From the NCBI GenBank assembly GCA_937890355.1, contig CALACW010000023.1:1-51757 (forward strand): DNA of 51,757 nucleotides. The letters run 5' to 3'. A program made the position numbers and the translations under genes. The number at the start of each line of letters is the position of its first letter. Within the stretch, counting starts at the first letter, position 1. Source of the DNA: CALACW01 sp002431305 (lineage in GTDB: Bacteria > Bacillota > Clostridia > Oscillospirales > Acutalibacteraceae). The notes under the pieces are model-generated. The model did no database searches, was not told where the DNA came from, and was given only the letters and a program-made list of their open reading frames with translations. Below are positions 1 through 8,885 of this stretch, one piece after another.

Positions 1-859
1 GAGGCAGAACAAGACCGTTGTTATCGCCGTGCGACATGATAAGCGCGCCGATAAGTCTCGTCGTGGTACCCCATGAGGTCTGATGAACATACTGTAACTT
101 ATTATCCTTATCCGTAAAAGTCATGTTGAACGCTCTTGCGAATCCGTCGCCGAAGTAATGCGAAGTACCCGCCTGAAGCGCCTTGCCGTCATGCATGAGA
201 GCCTCGATGGCGTACGTTGCGACCGCGCCCGCGAATTTATCGCTCTCGGTCTTTCTGCCCTTTATAACAGGCATATTGAGTACATCCTTGCAGAAATCCG
301 CGTAGACGTTTAACATTCTCTCCGTCTCTTCAATCGCTTCCTCGGCGGTTGCATGAACGGTATGTCCCTCCTGCCATAAGAATTCTCTCGAACGCAGGAA
401 CGGTCTAGTAGTTTTTTCCCAACGAACAACGTTGCACCACTGGTTATAAAGCTTGGGGAGATCTCTGTATGAATGAATTATATTAGCATAATGCTCGCAG
501 AAAAGAGTCTCGGAAGTAGGTCTGACGCAGAGCTTTTCGGGGAGTTTCTCGGTTCCGCCGACAGTGACCCACGCGCATTCGGGCGCAAATCCCTCTACAT
601 GATCCTTTTCTTTCTGCAAAAGGCTCTCGGGGATAAACAGGGGCATGTAAACATTCTCATGTCCCGTTTCCTTAAAACGCTCGTCCATCTGCTTCTGGAT
701 AAGCTCCCATATTGCGTAGCCGTAGGGACGTATAATCATACAGCCCTTTACACTTCCGTAGTCGATAAGGTCGGCTTTTTTTACGACGTCGGTATACCAT
801 TTCGCGAAGTCGTCCTCCATTGAGGTTATAGCCTCGACCATCTTTTTATTGTCAGCCAT
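1..859 (-). CDS. proS: Prolyl-tRNA synthetase (ProS), 3' part outside window
   Basis: Charges tRNA-Pro with proline in the cytoplasm. The 286 visible codons start MADNKKMVEA and contain class II synthetase features: the TSE loop in RPTSETLFCEHY, the motif 2 region RWEKTTRPFLRSREFLWQEGH, and motif 3 SHGDNNGLVLP right at the window edge. The WQEGH version and the short N-terminus without an editing insertion point to the archaeal/eukaryotic-type ProS (type 3), common in Clostridia. The ATG at 859 has an AGGAG site about 8 bases upstream that lies inside the 3' end of the HAD gene, whose TAA directly abuts this ATG. It is therefore the last visible gene of an acp-like/HAD/proS run. The C-terminal anticodon-binding domain is not in the window. 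Confidence 0.95.
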   Translation of the reverse strand, partial: MADNKKMVEAITSMEDDFAKWYTDVVKKADLIDYGSVKGCMIIRPYGYAIWELIQKQMDERFKETGHENVYMPLFIPESLLQKEKDHVEGFAPECAWVTVGGTEKLPEKLCVRPTSETLFCEHYANIIHSYRDLPKLYNQWCNVVRWEKTTRPFLRSREFLWQEGHTVHATAEEAIEETERMLNVYADFCKDVLNMPVIKGRKTESDKFAGAVATYAIEALMHDGKALQAGTSHYFGDGFARAFNMTFTDKDNKLQYVHQTSWGTTTRLIGALIMSHGDNNGLVLP

Positions 860-1498
860 TTATGTACACTCCTTTATATTTACACCTTTTAAAACAAGCG
901 AATGTCTCAGGGAATCAACGCCGTCCTTAAACGACGAATAGCAAATTGCGTCCATTCCGCACCTGCGCGCCCCCTCGGCGTTTTCCTCGAGATCGTCTAT
1001 AAACAGACATTCATCCGCTTTGAGCGAATATTTTTTAAGCAATGAAAGATATATACCCCTCTCGGGTTTGAGAATATGAATATCGCACGAAACGACCCCG
1101 CCTTTTAAAATCGATATAGCGGGAATATATTTTGAATAATCGTAAAAATCATACCCCGCGTTGCTTAAAAGATACGTACCGTATCCGTTCGAATTTAATT
1201 CGGAAATAAGCTCGTACATCCCTTGCGCGGCGGGCATATTCGTCCGTCCGAAATTTTCCTCAACATATAATTTTCTAAGCAGTTTAACCGCACTGTCCGA
1301 AATCTCGGGGGAAATAATATCTATAACCTCGGCATGAGTTTTAAGCCCCCGGTCGGTATCTCGATAAAGCTCGCTTTTATAGAACTTATCGAGAATCTGT
1401 TTTATATCGACCTCGTTGTCCGTATATTTTCTCAGCGTTTTTTCCGGGTCATAGCAAATGAGCACGTTGCCCATGTCAAAAACGATATTCTTAATCAT
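860..1498 (-). CDS. HAD-superfamily hydrolase, YihX-like (subfamily IA)
   Basis: Probable small-molecule phosphatase of 212 residues. HAD motif I is FDMGNVLICYD near the N-terminus, a G-N-V variant typical of YihX-like glucose-1-phosphate phosphatases. A motif III lysine lies in ILKPERGIY and motif IV is FIDDLEENAEGA. I start it at the ATG at 1498 (MIKNIVFDMG); the reading frame stays open upstream but would add 28 residues with no HAD character, inside the acp-like gene. The ATG overlaps the end of that upstream gene by 8 bases, suggesting translational coupling. Its TAA stop touches the proS start. Substrate unknown. Confidence 0.85.
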   Translation of the reverse strand: MIKNIVFDMGNVLICYDPEKTLRKYTDNEVDIKQILDKFYKSELYRDTDRGLKTHAEVIDIISPEISDSAVKLLRKLYVEENFGRTNMPAAQGMYELISELNSNGYGTYLLSNAGYDFYDYSKYIPAISILKGGVVSCDIHILKPERGIYLSLLKKYSLKADECLFIDDLEENAEGARRCGMDAICYSSFKDGVDSLRHSLVLKGVNIKECT

Positions 1499-1718
1499 CC
1501 GCGCCCTCCGTAAAACGAACGGCGTCGCCGACGGTAACAAACTTTTCGAGAGCCTCGTCGGGACATTCCATCGAAAACTCATCCTCTATGCTCATGGCGA
1601 TATCAATCATATCCATATCGCCCGCGCCGAGTTCTTCAAATGTCGTCTCCTCGGTTACAAAATCGGCATCACAGCCGAAAAGCTCACATATAATATCTCT
1701 GATTTTTTCAAAATTCAT
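1491..1718 (-). CDS. Acyl-carrier-protein-like protein lacking the phosphopantetheine serine
   Basis: A 75-residue acidic helical-bundle protein with the ACP pattern: MNFEKIRDIICELFG at the start, then a TFEELGAG turn and IAMSIEDEFSMECPDE. In normal ACPs the helix II start reads GADSLD, with Ser carrying 4'-phosphopantetheine. Here the aligned residues are GAGDMD, so Asp replaces the modified Ser and the preceding Asp is Gly. The codons GGC GAT ATG are unambiguous. It probably cannot carry acyl chains and may act as a regulator or scaffold, or be a decaying paralogue. The start codon lies about 13 bases after a terminator U-tract and has no clear Shine-Dalgarno, so expression is uncertain. 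It overlaps the HAD gene by 8 bases. Confidence 0.8.
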   Translation of the reverse strand: MNFEKIRDIICELFGCDADFVTEETTFEELGAGDMDMIDIAMSIEDEFSMECPDEALEKFVTVGDAVRFTEGADD

Positions 1719-1731
1719 ATCGTATTACAAG

Positions 1732-1770
1732 CAAAAAAGCGGTACGCGCAGTCCTTTGCATGTGTACCGC
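1732..1770 (-). terminator. Intrinsic terminator of ftsZ
   Basis: On the minus strand a GCGGTAC / GTACCGC stem (1764-1770 with 1739-1745) is followed by six Us. It lies 20 bases after the ftsZ stop and just before the acp-like start. Confidence 0.85.
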
Positions 1771-1790
1771 ATTTTTAAATAATTTAATAA

Positions 1791-2942
1791 TTACTTTCTG
1801 CCCTTGAACATATCGAATATATCGATAAGATCGTCGTCGTCCGTTCCGTAGGATTCCTTAACCTCGGGTTCGGGTTTCTTCTCGGGTTCCTTTGCGGTTT
1901 CCGCTTTCTCTGCGGGAGCGGAATCCTCGTCGGGAAGTTCAAATACGGGAGCAGAATCCTCTTCTTTCTCGCCGATTTCATTCTTAACGTCGCCGAAACC
2001 GGTAGCTACAACGGTAACAACCATTTCGTCGTCAAGACTCTCGTCGAACGCAACGCCGAAGATGATGTTTGCGTCCGGATCCGCCGCGTCCGAAATAATC
2101 GAACAGCACGTATCGACAGCCTCGAGAGCGATATCATTGGAGGCGGTAATATTGATAATAATACCCTTTGAACCCTTGATAGTGGTTTCGAGCAGAGGGC
2201 TGGAAATAGCCGCGTTTGCAGCGGTCTCCGCCTTGTCCTTTCCGCTGCCTCTGCCCACGCCCATATGCGCGTGACCCGCATCCTTCATGATAGCGGTAAC
2301 GTCGGCAAAGTCAAGGTTGATAAGTCCGGGAACGGTGATAAGCTCGGCAATACTGCGTACGCCCTGACGAAGAACGTCGTCTGCTACGTTGAATGCGTTA
2401 ACAAGCGTAATCTTCTCGTCGGAAACAAGTTTTAATCTCTCATTAGGAATAATGATAAGAGAATCGACATGCTTTGCAAGCTCTGCGATACCGTCCTCCG
2501 CCTGCGCCATTCTGCGTCTGCCCTCGAAATTAAAGGGCTTGGTAACAATACCTACGGTAAGAATACCCTTATCCTTGGCCATCTGAGCGATAACGGGAGC
2601 CGCACCGGTTCCTGTTCCGCCGCCCATACCGGCGGTGATGAATACCATATCGGTTCCGTTGAGAGAGTCGTTTATAACGTCCATGCTCTCCTCAGCCGCC
2701 TTCTGTCCTATCTCGGGTCTTGCGCCGGCACCCTTGCCCGCGGTAACCTTTTCACCTATCTGAATCTTTGTATCTGCTTTAGAAAACATGAGAACGTGCT
2801 TATCGGTGTTAACGGCGATAAACTCAACGCCCTGAACGCCGGAATCGACCATGCGGTTGATAGCGTTTCCGCCGCCTCCGCCTACGCCTATTACCTTAAT
2901 CTTAGTAACGTCCTCGTACTCGTTTGAAATTTCAAAAGACAT
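1791..2942 (-). CDS. ftsZ: Cell division protein FtsZ
   Basis: Tubulin-like GTPase that polymerises into the division ring at midcell; 383 residues. The glycine-rich nucleotide loop is at about 20-25 (VGGGGGNA), the tubulin signature GGGTGTG is at 107-113, and the T7 synergy loop NLDFAD is at about 209-214. After residue 325 comes an acidic, Pro/Glu-rich linker, then a C-terminal peptide (DDLIDIFDMFKGRK) that should bind FtsA/SepF-type membrane tethers. No ftsA is next to it, so the tether is encoded elsewhere, perhaps SepF. It has its own promoter (3028-3056), an SD GGAGG a few bases before ATG, and its own terminator. Confidence 0.98.
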   Translation of the reverse strand: MSFEISNEYEDVTKIKVIGVGGGGGNAINRMVDSGVQGVEFIAVNTDKHVLMFSKADTKIQIGEKVTAGKGAGARPEIGQKAAEESMDVINDSLNGTDMVFITAGMGGGTGTGAAPVIAQMAKDKGILTVGIVTKPFNFEGRRRMAQAEDGIAELAKHVDSLIIIPNERLKLVSDEKITLVNAFNVADDVLRQGVRSIAELITVPGLINLDFADVTAIMKDAGHAHMGVGRGSGKDKAETAANAAISSPLLETTIKGSKGIIINITASNDIALEAVDTCCSIISDAADPDANIIFGVAFDESLDDEMVVTVVATGFGDVKNEIGEKEEDSAPVFELPDEDSAPAEKAETAKEPEKKPEPEVKESYGTDDDDLIDIFDMFKGRK

Positions 2943-3027
2943 TTAACTTCCTCCAATACGTGTAACTCCACACTCACATTATTTTAATCAACATAACCCA
3001 AAATAATTAAATAATTATACATTTAAT

Positions 3028-3056
3028 ATAATATCATGATTATTTGTAAATTTCAA
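3028..3056 (-). promoter_or_regulatory. Sigma-A-type promoter for ftsZ
   Basis: TTGAAA, 17-base spacer, TATTAT on the minus strand, about 90 bases upstream of the ftsZ ATG, in an AT-rich gap after ftsQ. It would let FtsZ be expressed above the rest of the dcw cluster. Confidence 0.65.
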
Positions 3057-3094
3057 CATTTATTTTAATAAAATCAAGCGTATAAATGATTTTA

Positions 3095-4018
3095 TTAATT
3101 TTCGTCCGTCTGCGCCGTATTCGGTTCGCTTAGCGATTCTCTTGTCTCAAGAAGTTCCGATTTATCGCGGTCGGGACGTACAAACGCCTTTGACTGAGAG
3201 CTTAAATCAATTATCAGATCCGAGACAAAACTTTTTTGATTTTCAGCCTCTATCGTCTTTGACGCAAGCCGTAATTTGCTCTGCGCGTCCGTCATAGAAC
3301 CGAGTATGCACGTTATTCTGTTTGAAACAACAAACCTTATATCCGTGTCCGATTCGAGATTTATTTTAGTAACGTCTGTTATCGAATACTCGCCGAACAG
3401 ACTGCCGAGCTTCATCAGCTTATCGTACTTATCTGCGTCGTCAAATACGCACTGCGCGCCTTTTGCCGCCTGAGTTAATGTAACGCCGGTAACAAGAGCC
3501 GCCGATGCGGGAATCGTCGCGGAACTGTCGTCTAAAACCTTTGCGTTATCATTAAATAAAATATATCCCGCAGTCGATGATACCGCGTATTTTGCATACG
3601 TATCGGATACTGTTATCTCGAGCGTATCGGGCAGTTTTCTTTTTATTTTTGCCGTGCCTATATACGGCAGTAATGTTTCTATCGACTTCTGAGCGCCCGA
3701 AACGTCGGCTATTATAAGATTCTGACCGACGGAAAATCCGGATGCGTTTATTATTTCATCATTTGTATAATAAGAACTTGCCTGTTTATTTGACTGCGCA
3801 TTTTTAACGGTAATATTGTTTACCTTAAAAAATGCCGCCGATATTACTATTCCCGCAATAAGAGCAATGATAAGAAATACGAAGAAAATAATCAAATTTC
3901 TGCGCACAACGGCTCTTTTGCGTTTCTGAGAACTTATTTTTACCTGTTCCGAACGCGACAGCTGTGCGGCAGGCTGGGTGCGCTGTCTGTTATCTTCACT
4001 TGACGCTCTCCGATTCAT
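3095..4018 (-). CDS. ftsQ: Cell division protein FtsQ/DivIB
   Basis: Single-pass membrane protein of the divisome, about 307 residues. It has a basic cytoplasmic N-terminus (QKRKRAVVRRN), one transmembrane segment (IIFFVFLIIALIAGIVISA), then an extracellular POTRA-like domain beginning FFKVNNITV and a FtsQ/DivIB domain. It acts with FtsL and DivIC to regulate septal synthesis. I choose the ATG at 4018 (MNRRASSEDN) because AGGA sits 8 bases before it; an in-frame ATG at 4027 has its purine tract too close. Either start overlaps the end of murA (23 or 32 bases), implying coupling. Confidence 0.88.
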   Translation of the reverse strand: MNRRASSEDNRQRTQPAAQLSRSEQVKISSQKRKRAVVRRNLIIFFVFLIIALIAGIVISAAFFKVNNITVKNAQSNKQASSYYTNDEIINASGFSVGQNLIIADVSGAQKSIETLLPYIGTAKIKRKLPDTLEITVSDTYAKYAVSSTAGYILFNDNAKVLDDSSATIPASAALVTGVTLTQAAKGAQCVFDDADKYDKLMKLGSLFGEYSITDVTKINLESDTDIRFVVSNRITCILGSMTDAQSKLRLASKTIEAENQKSFVSDLIIDLSSQSKAFVRPDRDKSELLETRESLSEPNTAQTDEN

Positions 4019-5276
4019 TATCCTCATCCTTTTTTATGTCGGCACCCAGTCCCGAAAGAACCGTGTGTATATTTTCGTATCCTCTGTTTATAAGTTTGAT
4101 ATTGTGTATCGTTGTCTTTCCGTCGGCGGCAAGCCCCGCGACAACAAAAGCCGAACCGCCTCTTAAGTCCGGGGTTATAACGCTCGCTCCCGTCAGTCTG
4201 TCGACGCCCTCGACAACCGCCATTCTGCCGTCAACTCTTATCTTAGCGCCGAAACGCAGAAGTTCGCTGACGTGCTTGTATCTTGATTCGAAAACGGTCT
4301 CTATCATTACGCCCGTTCCCCGGCACACGGTCATGACCGCCATTATCGGCGCCTGCATATCCGTCGGAAATCCCGGATACGGCATAGTTCTGACCGTTCT
4401 TATGCTCTTTAATCTTTCGGGAGCAGTAATCGTAAGAGAATTTACGTCCGTGTCTATCCTGCATCCTGCCTCTTCAAACAGCGGAAGAACAGGCATGAGA
4501 TGCGCCGGGATTATTCTGTTAAGCGTAACCCTTCCGCGTGTGACTGCGGCCGCAGCCATATACGTTCCGGCCGCTATCCTGTCGGGAATAACCGTGTGTT
4601 CGCACGCGTGAAGTTTTTTAACGCCGTCGATAACGACCGTTCCGTATCCCGCGCCGGAAACTTTCGCTCCGCACGAATTGAGAAAATCGGCAAGGTCGCT
4701 TATTTCGGGCTCTCTGGCAGCATTGTTTATAACTGTTCTGCCATTTGCCGTGACAGCTGTCAGAATTATATTTTCCGTCGCGCCGACGCTCGGAAACGAC
4801 AGCGTAATACTGCATCCCTCAAGTTCTTTTAAAACCTTAAAACTGATATTGGCAAACTCCTCGGTTATCTGAACGCCGAACTTCTGTATCGACGACAGAT
4901 GAAGGTCGATAGGTCTTAACCCAATCTCGCATCCGCCGGGAGACGAAAGCTCCGCCGCTCCCATACGCCCGATAATCGCGCCTAAAAATATTACTGACGA
5001 GCGCATCTGGCGCATTAACGAATCCGGGATATCATATTTATCGACCGACGTCGAATCTACTCTCAGAGACGAGCCCTCGCGTTTTACCTTGCAGCCGAGA
5101 TGTCTTAAAATTCTGACAGTCGCGTCTACATCCGTTATATCGGGACAGTTATGAATAACAGACTCGCCGTTTACAAGCACCGAGGCGGCAAGTATCGGAA
5201 GCACGCTGTTCTTGGCTCCCTGAACGTTCAATTCACCCGAAAGACGTTCACCGCCGTTTATTACGTAACAGGACAC
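3996..5276 (-). CDS. murA: UDP-N-acetylglucosamine 1-carboxyvinyltransferase (MurA)
   Basis: First committed step of peptidoglycan synthesis: transfers enolpyruvate from PEP to UDP-GlcNAc in the cytosol. Two inside-out alpha/beta domains are seen from KNSVLPILAA onward. The catalytic Cys lies in PGGCEIGLRPID. Starting at the GTG at 5276 puts this Cys at residue 116, close to Cys115 of E. coli. That start is also favoured by AAAGGTGG about 7 bases upstream; the ATG at 5294 overlaps that site. Length 426 residues is normal. Presence of Cys rather than Asp at this position implies fosfomycin-sensitive chemistry, as known for the family. It lies between murG and ftsQ. Confidence 0.96.
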   Translation of the reverse strand: MSCYVINGGERLSGELNVQGAKNSVLPILAASVLVNGESVIHNCPDITDVDATVRILRHLGCKVKREGSSLRVDSTSVDKYDIPDSLMRQMRSSVIFLGAIIGRMGAAELSSPGGCEIGLRPIDLHLSSIQKFGVQITEEFANISFKVLKELEGCSITLSFPSVGATENIILTAVTANGRTVINNAAREPEISDLADFLNSCGAKVSGAGYGTVVIDGVKKLHACEHTVIPDRIAAGTYMAAAAVTRGRVTLNRIIPAHLMPVLPLFEEAGCRIDTDVNSLTITAPERLKSIRTVRTMPYPGFPTDMQAPIMAVMTVCRGTGVMIETVFESRYKHVSELLRFGAKIRVDGRMAVVEGVDRLTGASVITPDLRGGSAFVVAGLAADGKTTIHNIKLINRGYENIHTVLSGLGADIKKDEDNESESVK

Positions 5277-5354
5277 CTTAATCCCACCTTTCATACTGCA
5301 TACTATGCCGCGGGATTTGTCCGTGTTATAATTAATAAACTTATGACATATAAT

Positions 5355-6476
5355 TTATTTTTCGTTTGCTAATTTAACTATTATGTCCGCTATCTGTTTC
5401 TGCGCGTCGGGTTTTGACATTTTTTTTGCATTCGACGCGATTTCGTCTCTTAATTCTTTGTTATCAAGAAGCTCTGTGACAACTTCGAGGAGTTTTGCGT
5501 CCGTAAGGTCTTTCTCCTCAATAATTCTCGCCGCGTTGTTGTTTACGAGAGCCATGGCATTGTGGTACTGGTGATTTTCCGCAACGTTGGGCGAGGGAAT
5601 AAGTATCGACGCTCTGCCGACAGCCTCTATCTCCGAAAGAGAGCTTGCTCCGCTTCTGCCGATTACGATATCGGCGGCTGACAGGCAAACATCCATGTCG
5701 TTGATGTACTCGCTGACTCTTATGTTCTTTTCATTGTCAATATCAACGCCTTTTTCCTTAAGCGTTTCGGGAACCCATGTTCCGTACTGACCGTAGGCAT
5801 GGATAAAACTGCACTTATTTTTATCGTGAAGCTCGGCTATAAGCGAACACATAGCGTTGTTTATCGTTTTTGCTCCGAGACTTCCGCCGAACGAAAGAAT
5901 CAAAGGTTTATCGTCAAGCCCGAGCTTTGCTCTTGAAAAATCCCTGTCTGCGGATAAAATTTCACCCCTTACGGGAAGTCCGGTAACAACGGGCTCAACT
6001 TTACATTCGAGATACTCTGCGGCTTTGGGCACTGTCAGCATAACTGCGTCCGCCGTTTTTGCAAGAGCCTTATTAGTAACTCCGGGAAACGCGTTCTGCT
6101 CGTGAATTGCCGTTTTTATTCCCATTTTCGCAGCCGTCCGTACGACGGGACCGCTTACATATCCGCCGAATCCTACAACAACGTCGGGATTAAAATCCTC
6201 TATAAGCTTTTTACAGCTCGAGGTTGACTTCATAAGCTTAACGACAGTGCCTATGTTTCTCTTTATATTCTCCAAACTTAATTTTCTCTGAAATCCGCTT
6301 ATTTCTATCGTTTTAAAATCGAATCCAGCGGCAGGAACAAGTCTTGATTCCATCTTTTCTTTGGTTCCGATAAAGAGTATTTTCGCGTCGGGATAACGCC
6401 GCCTTATCTCCCCTGCGGCTGCAAGAGCGGGGTTAATATGGCCGCCGGTTCCGCCTGCGGCAAACATTATTTTCAT
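5355..6476 (-). CDS. murG: Undecaprenyl-PP-MurNAc-pentapeptide GlcNAc transferase (MurG)
   Basis: GT-B glycosyltransferase that converts lipid I to lipid II on the inner face of the membrane; 373 residues. The N-terminal loop AAGGTGGHINPALA binds the lipid diphosphate. The middle has VVGFGGYVSGPV and HEQNAFPGVTN. The C-terminal UDP-GlcNAc site shows FGGSLGAKTINN and GRSGASSLSEIEAVGRASIL. Start ATG at 6476 has AAGGA 9 bases upstream, just after the ftsW stop. Confidence 0.97.
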   Translation of the reverse strand: MKIMFAAGGTGGHINPALAAAGEIRRRYPDAKILFIGTKEKMESRLVPAAGFDFKTIEISGFQRKLSLENIKRNIGTVVKLMKSTSSCKKLIEDFNPDVVVGFGGYVSGPVVRTAAKMGIKTAIHEQNAFPGVTNKALAKTADAVMLTVPKAAEYLECKVEPVVTGLPVRGEILSADRDFSRAKLGLDDKPLILSFGGSLGAKTINNAMCSLIAELHDKNKCSFIHAYGQYGTWVPETLKEKGVDIDNEKNIRVSEYINDMDVCLSAADIVIGRSGASSLSEIEAVGRASILIPSPNVAENHQYHNAMALVNNNAARIIEEKDLTDAKLLEVVTELLDNKELRDEIASNAKKMSKPDAQKQIADIIVKLANEK

Positions 6477-6488
6477 TTGAATCCGTCC

Positions 6489-7757
6489 TTATTCGTTAAG
6501 CGATTTTTTATTTCTTGATGATCTCGACACAGACAGAACCATACCCATCTGCACCATAAATATTACAAGCGACGTTCCGCCGTAGCTGAAAAACGGGAGA
6601 CTGATTCCCGTATTCGGAATCGAGTCCGTCGCAACGGCAACATTCAATATTACCTGAATTCCTAACTGCAAAACGATGCCCATGGCGAGCAGTCCGCCGA
6701 AACGGTTTTTTGCCGTGGTTCCTATGACTATGCCTCTCCAAACAAGAAGCGTAAATAGAAGCAGAAGCATCATAGCTCCGAAAAATCCCGTTTCCTCGCA
6801 GACTATCGCAAAGATAAAGTCGTTCTGGGGCTCTGAAACGTACATGTATTTCTGAGTCGAACCGCCCAGTCCGGTGCCGAAAAATCCGCCCGAACCTATC
6901 GCGTACAGAGATTGATTCGTCTGCCAGCGCGCGCCAGTAGGCTCGTAGTCCTTATCAAGCCATCCTATAATACGGTTGCCCATGTATTTTTGAAGGATTC
7001 CGCCCGAACCGCTGTCCCTTGTCGACATTACAAGATAACATACCAATGCGGCGACGCCGAGCACTCCGATTACTCCGATAATGAACCATCGGTCTCTGAC
7101 TCCTCCCAAAAACATCATAACGCATCCGATAAGGAATATTATGACCGCGCCGGAAAGGTGGTTTTCCATATAAATCAAAACCGCGAACATTCCCGTAAGC
7201 AAAATGACCGCTATCGTCGGGAAAGCCGATTCTTTTATAAACCTGCGGTACTTTATGTCGACCATGCGCGCAAAGCGTCCGCGCGACATTTTATTGGAAA
7301 ACATCTCCCTGTGATAAGCGTCGAATATAACCGCGCTTACGAGTATCAATGTAAACTTGGCTATCTCCGACGGCTGAAACGTCATGAAGCCTAAATTTAT
7401 CCAGCGTTTGAAACCGGGTTTGTACTCCGGGAGCACCAGTACCAGCAGAAGCAGTCCGACGGTAACGGCAAGTATTATTTTATAAAGCCTGCGCCATGTT
7501 TCGAAATTGATTCTCGACACGGCAAGCATTGCGGCAATTCCCAGTACGGCGAAAATAGCCTGCCTTTTGAAAAAGTACATCGGATCGTCGTATTTATAGT
7601 ATGCATAAGGATAGCTTGCGGAAAACTGCATTATAAGACCGAAGCAGAGAATAGCGAGAACGAATATCAGAAAAAGGATATCCATACTGCCGTAATTGAT
7701 TAAATTTCCGAACAGCTCGGCAAGGGAAAACTTTTGCCTTTTCTTTACAGCCGCCAA
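6489..7757 (-). CDS. ftsW: SEDS-family peptidoglycan polymerase FtsW (FtsW/SpoVE type)
   Basis: Polytopic glycosyltransferase (about 10 membrane segments, 422 residues) that polymerises lipid II at the septum with a partner class B PBP. Diagnostic segments are the FKRWINLGFMTFQPSEIAK region, the NDFIFAIVCEETGF motif in the large extracellular loop and PNTGISLPFFSYGGTSL near the C-terminus. The start is a TTG at 7757 with GGAGG 7 bases upstream. It follows mraY directly, where many relatives have murD. FtsW and SpoVE cannot be told apart by sequence alone; position in the cluster favours FtsW. Confidence 0.93.
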   Translation of the reverse strand: MAAVKKRQKFSLAELFGNLINYGSMDILFLIFVLAILCFGLIMQFSASYPYAYYKYDDPMYFFKRQAIFAVLGIAAMLAVSRINFETWRRLYKIILAVTVGLLLLVLVLPEYKPGFKRWINLGFMTFQPSEIAKFTLILVSAVIFDAYHREMFSNKMSRGRFARMVDIKYRRFIKESAFPTIAVILLTGMFAVLIYMENHLSGAVIIFLIGCVMMFLGGVRDRWFIIGVIGVLGVAALVCYLVMSTRDSGSGGILQKYMGNRIIGWLDKDYEPTGARWQTNQSLYAIGSGGFFGTGLGGSTQKYMYVSEPQNDFIFAIVCEETGFFGAMMLLLLFTLLVWRGIVIGTTAKNRFGGLLAMGIVLQLGIQVILNVAVATDSIPNTGISLPFFSYGGTSLVIFMVQMGMVLSVSRSSRNKKSLNE

Positions 7758-7795
7758 ATTAATTCCTCCGATCTTGATAACTGCAATTTATAATA

Positions 7796-8833
7796 TCATA
7801 CCGGTCTGCCGAAGTATGTAAGCAGAATTCCGATAATGCTTCCTATAATGTTGACAAGCGAAAATACGTAAACGATTTTCTTTTCGCCCCATCCGCATTT
7901 TTCGAAATGGTGATGAATGGGGGCCATTTTAAATATACGCTTGCCATGAGTGATTTTGAAATAAGATATCTGAATTACGTCAGAAAGAAATTCGCAGACG
8001 TAAACGATTCCGCACAGGAGGATAAGCCACGGAGCGTCGACGCAGTAAGCGACGGCGACGACGAGACCGCCCAAGAACATCGAACCGGTGTCGCCCATCA
8101 TAACCTTGGCGGGATTCCAGTTCCAGATAAGATAGCCCGCAAGCGAACCGAAAAGCGAGGCGCAGAGAATGCTGACTCCGAAATAATTTCTGATAATCGC
8201 AATTACGATTCCCGCCGCCGCAAATGTCGCGGTTACGCTCGCGCACAGTCCGTCTACGCCGTCGGTAAAGTTAACGGCGTTTACGGTACAGTACATTGCC
8301 GCAAGTCCTATCGGTATAAACCACAGACCTATATCGACGTTTCCGACAAACGGAATGAACATATATGTCGACTTCGACAGGAAAAGCGCCGTAAGATACG
8401 CAATCATAACAACTATCTGCATTATGCTTTTCTGAACTATCGTAAGTCCCAGATTACGTTTTTTTGCGACCTTTATATAATCGTCGGCAAAGCCTATGGC
8501 GGCAAAGCCCAATGACATAAGTATGCCCGCGTAGAATTTAACTTTTACGTTGTCCGCGTCAGTCATGTGTCCGTCGGCGACGATATCGCGTTTTAATATC
8601 AGATTCGTTCCGATAACCACAGCCAGCGAGAATATAACTCCGATTATAAAGAGTATTCCGCCCATGGTCGGCGTGCCCTGTTTTTTCTTATGCCAGCTCG
8701 GACCTATGTCGAGTATCGTCTGTCCGAACTTCAGCTTGTGAAGCCACGGAATTATAACGTACCCCAGCAGAAACGCGATAATAAAACCGAGTACCGCCGC
8801 GATAACGAGAAATAAATATTTTGAGCTTTCCAT
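7796..8833 (-). CDS. mraY: Phospho-N-acetylmuramoyl-pentapeptide transferase (MraY)
   Basis: Integral membrane enzyme moving phospho-MurNAc-pentapeptide from UDP to undecaprenyl phosphate to make lipid I. Seen: HKKKQGTPTMGG loop, the catalytic region FADDYIK, NAVNFTDGVDGL, GDTGSMFLGG and the MAPIHHHFEKCGW histidine loop, within about 10 membrane helices. Start ATG at 8833 (MESSKYLFLV) with AAAGGCGGAG 4-6 bases upstream; the open frame extends 13 codons further from a TTG without support. 345 residues, slightly longer than usual. Confidence 0.96.
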   Translation of the reverse strand: MESSKYLFLVIAAVLGFIIAFLLGYVIIPWLHKLKFGQTILDIGPSWHKKKQGTPTMGGILFIIGVIFSLAVVIGTNLILKRDIVADGHMTDADNVKVKFYAGILMSLGFAAIGFADDYIKVAKKRNLGLTIVQKSIMQIVVMIAYLTALFLSKSTYMFIPFVGNVDIGLWFIPIGLAAMYCTVNAVNFTDGVDGLCASVTATFAAAGIVIAIIRNYFGVSILCASLFGSLAGYLIWNWNPAKVMMGDTGSMFLGGLVVAVAYCVDAPWLILLCGIVYVCEFLSDVIQISYFKITHGKRIFKMAPIHHHFEKCGWGEKKIVYVFSLVNIIGSIIGILLTYFGRPV

Positions 8834-8885
8834 AACGCTCCGCCTTTCACTTCCGACCTTTAAACCGGGCAAATTTCCGCGTTTA

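Noticed and set aside
2469..2927. 152-codon plus-strand frame opposite ftsZ
   Set aside because: Shadow of FtsZ with no SD and unnatural composition.
7907..8515. 202-codon plus-strand frame opposite mraY
   Set aside because: Shadow; MraY motifs are intact on the other strand.
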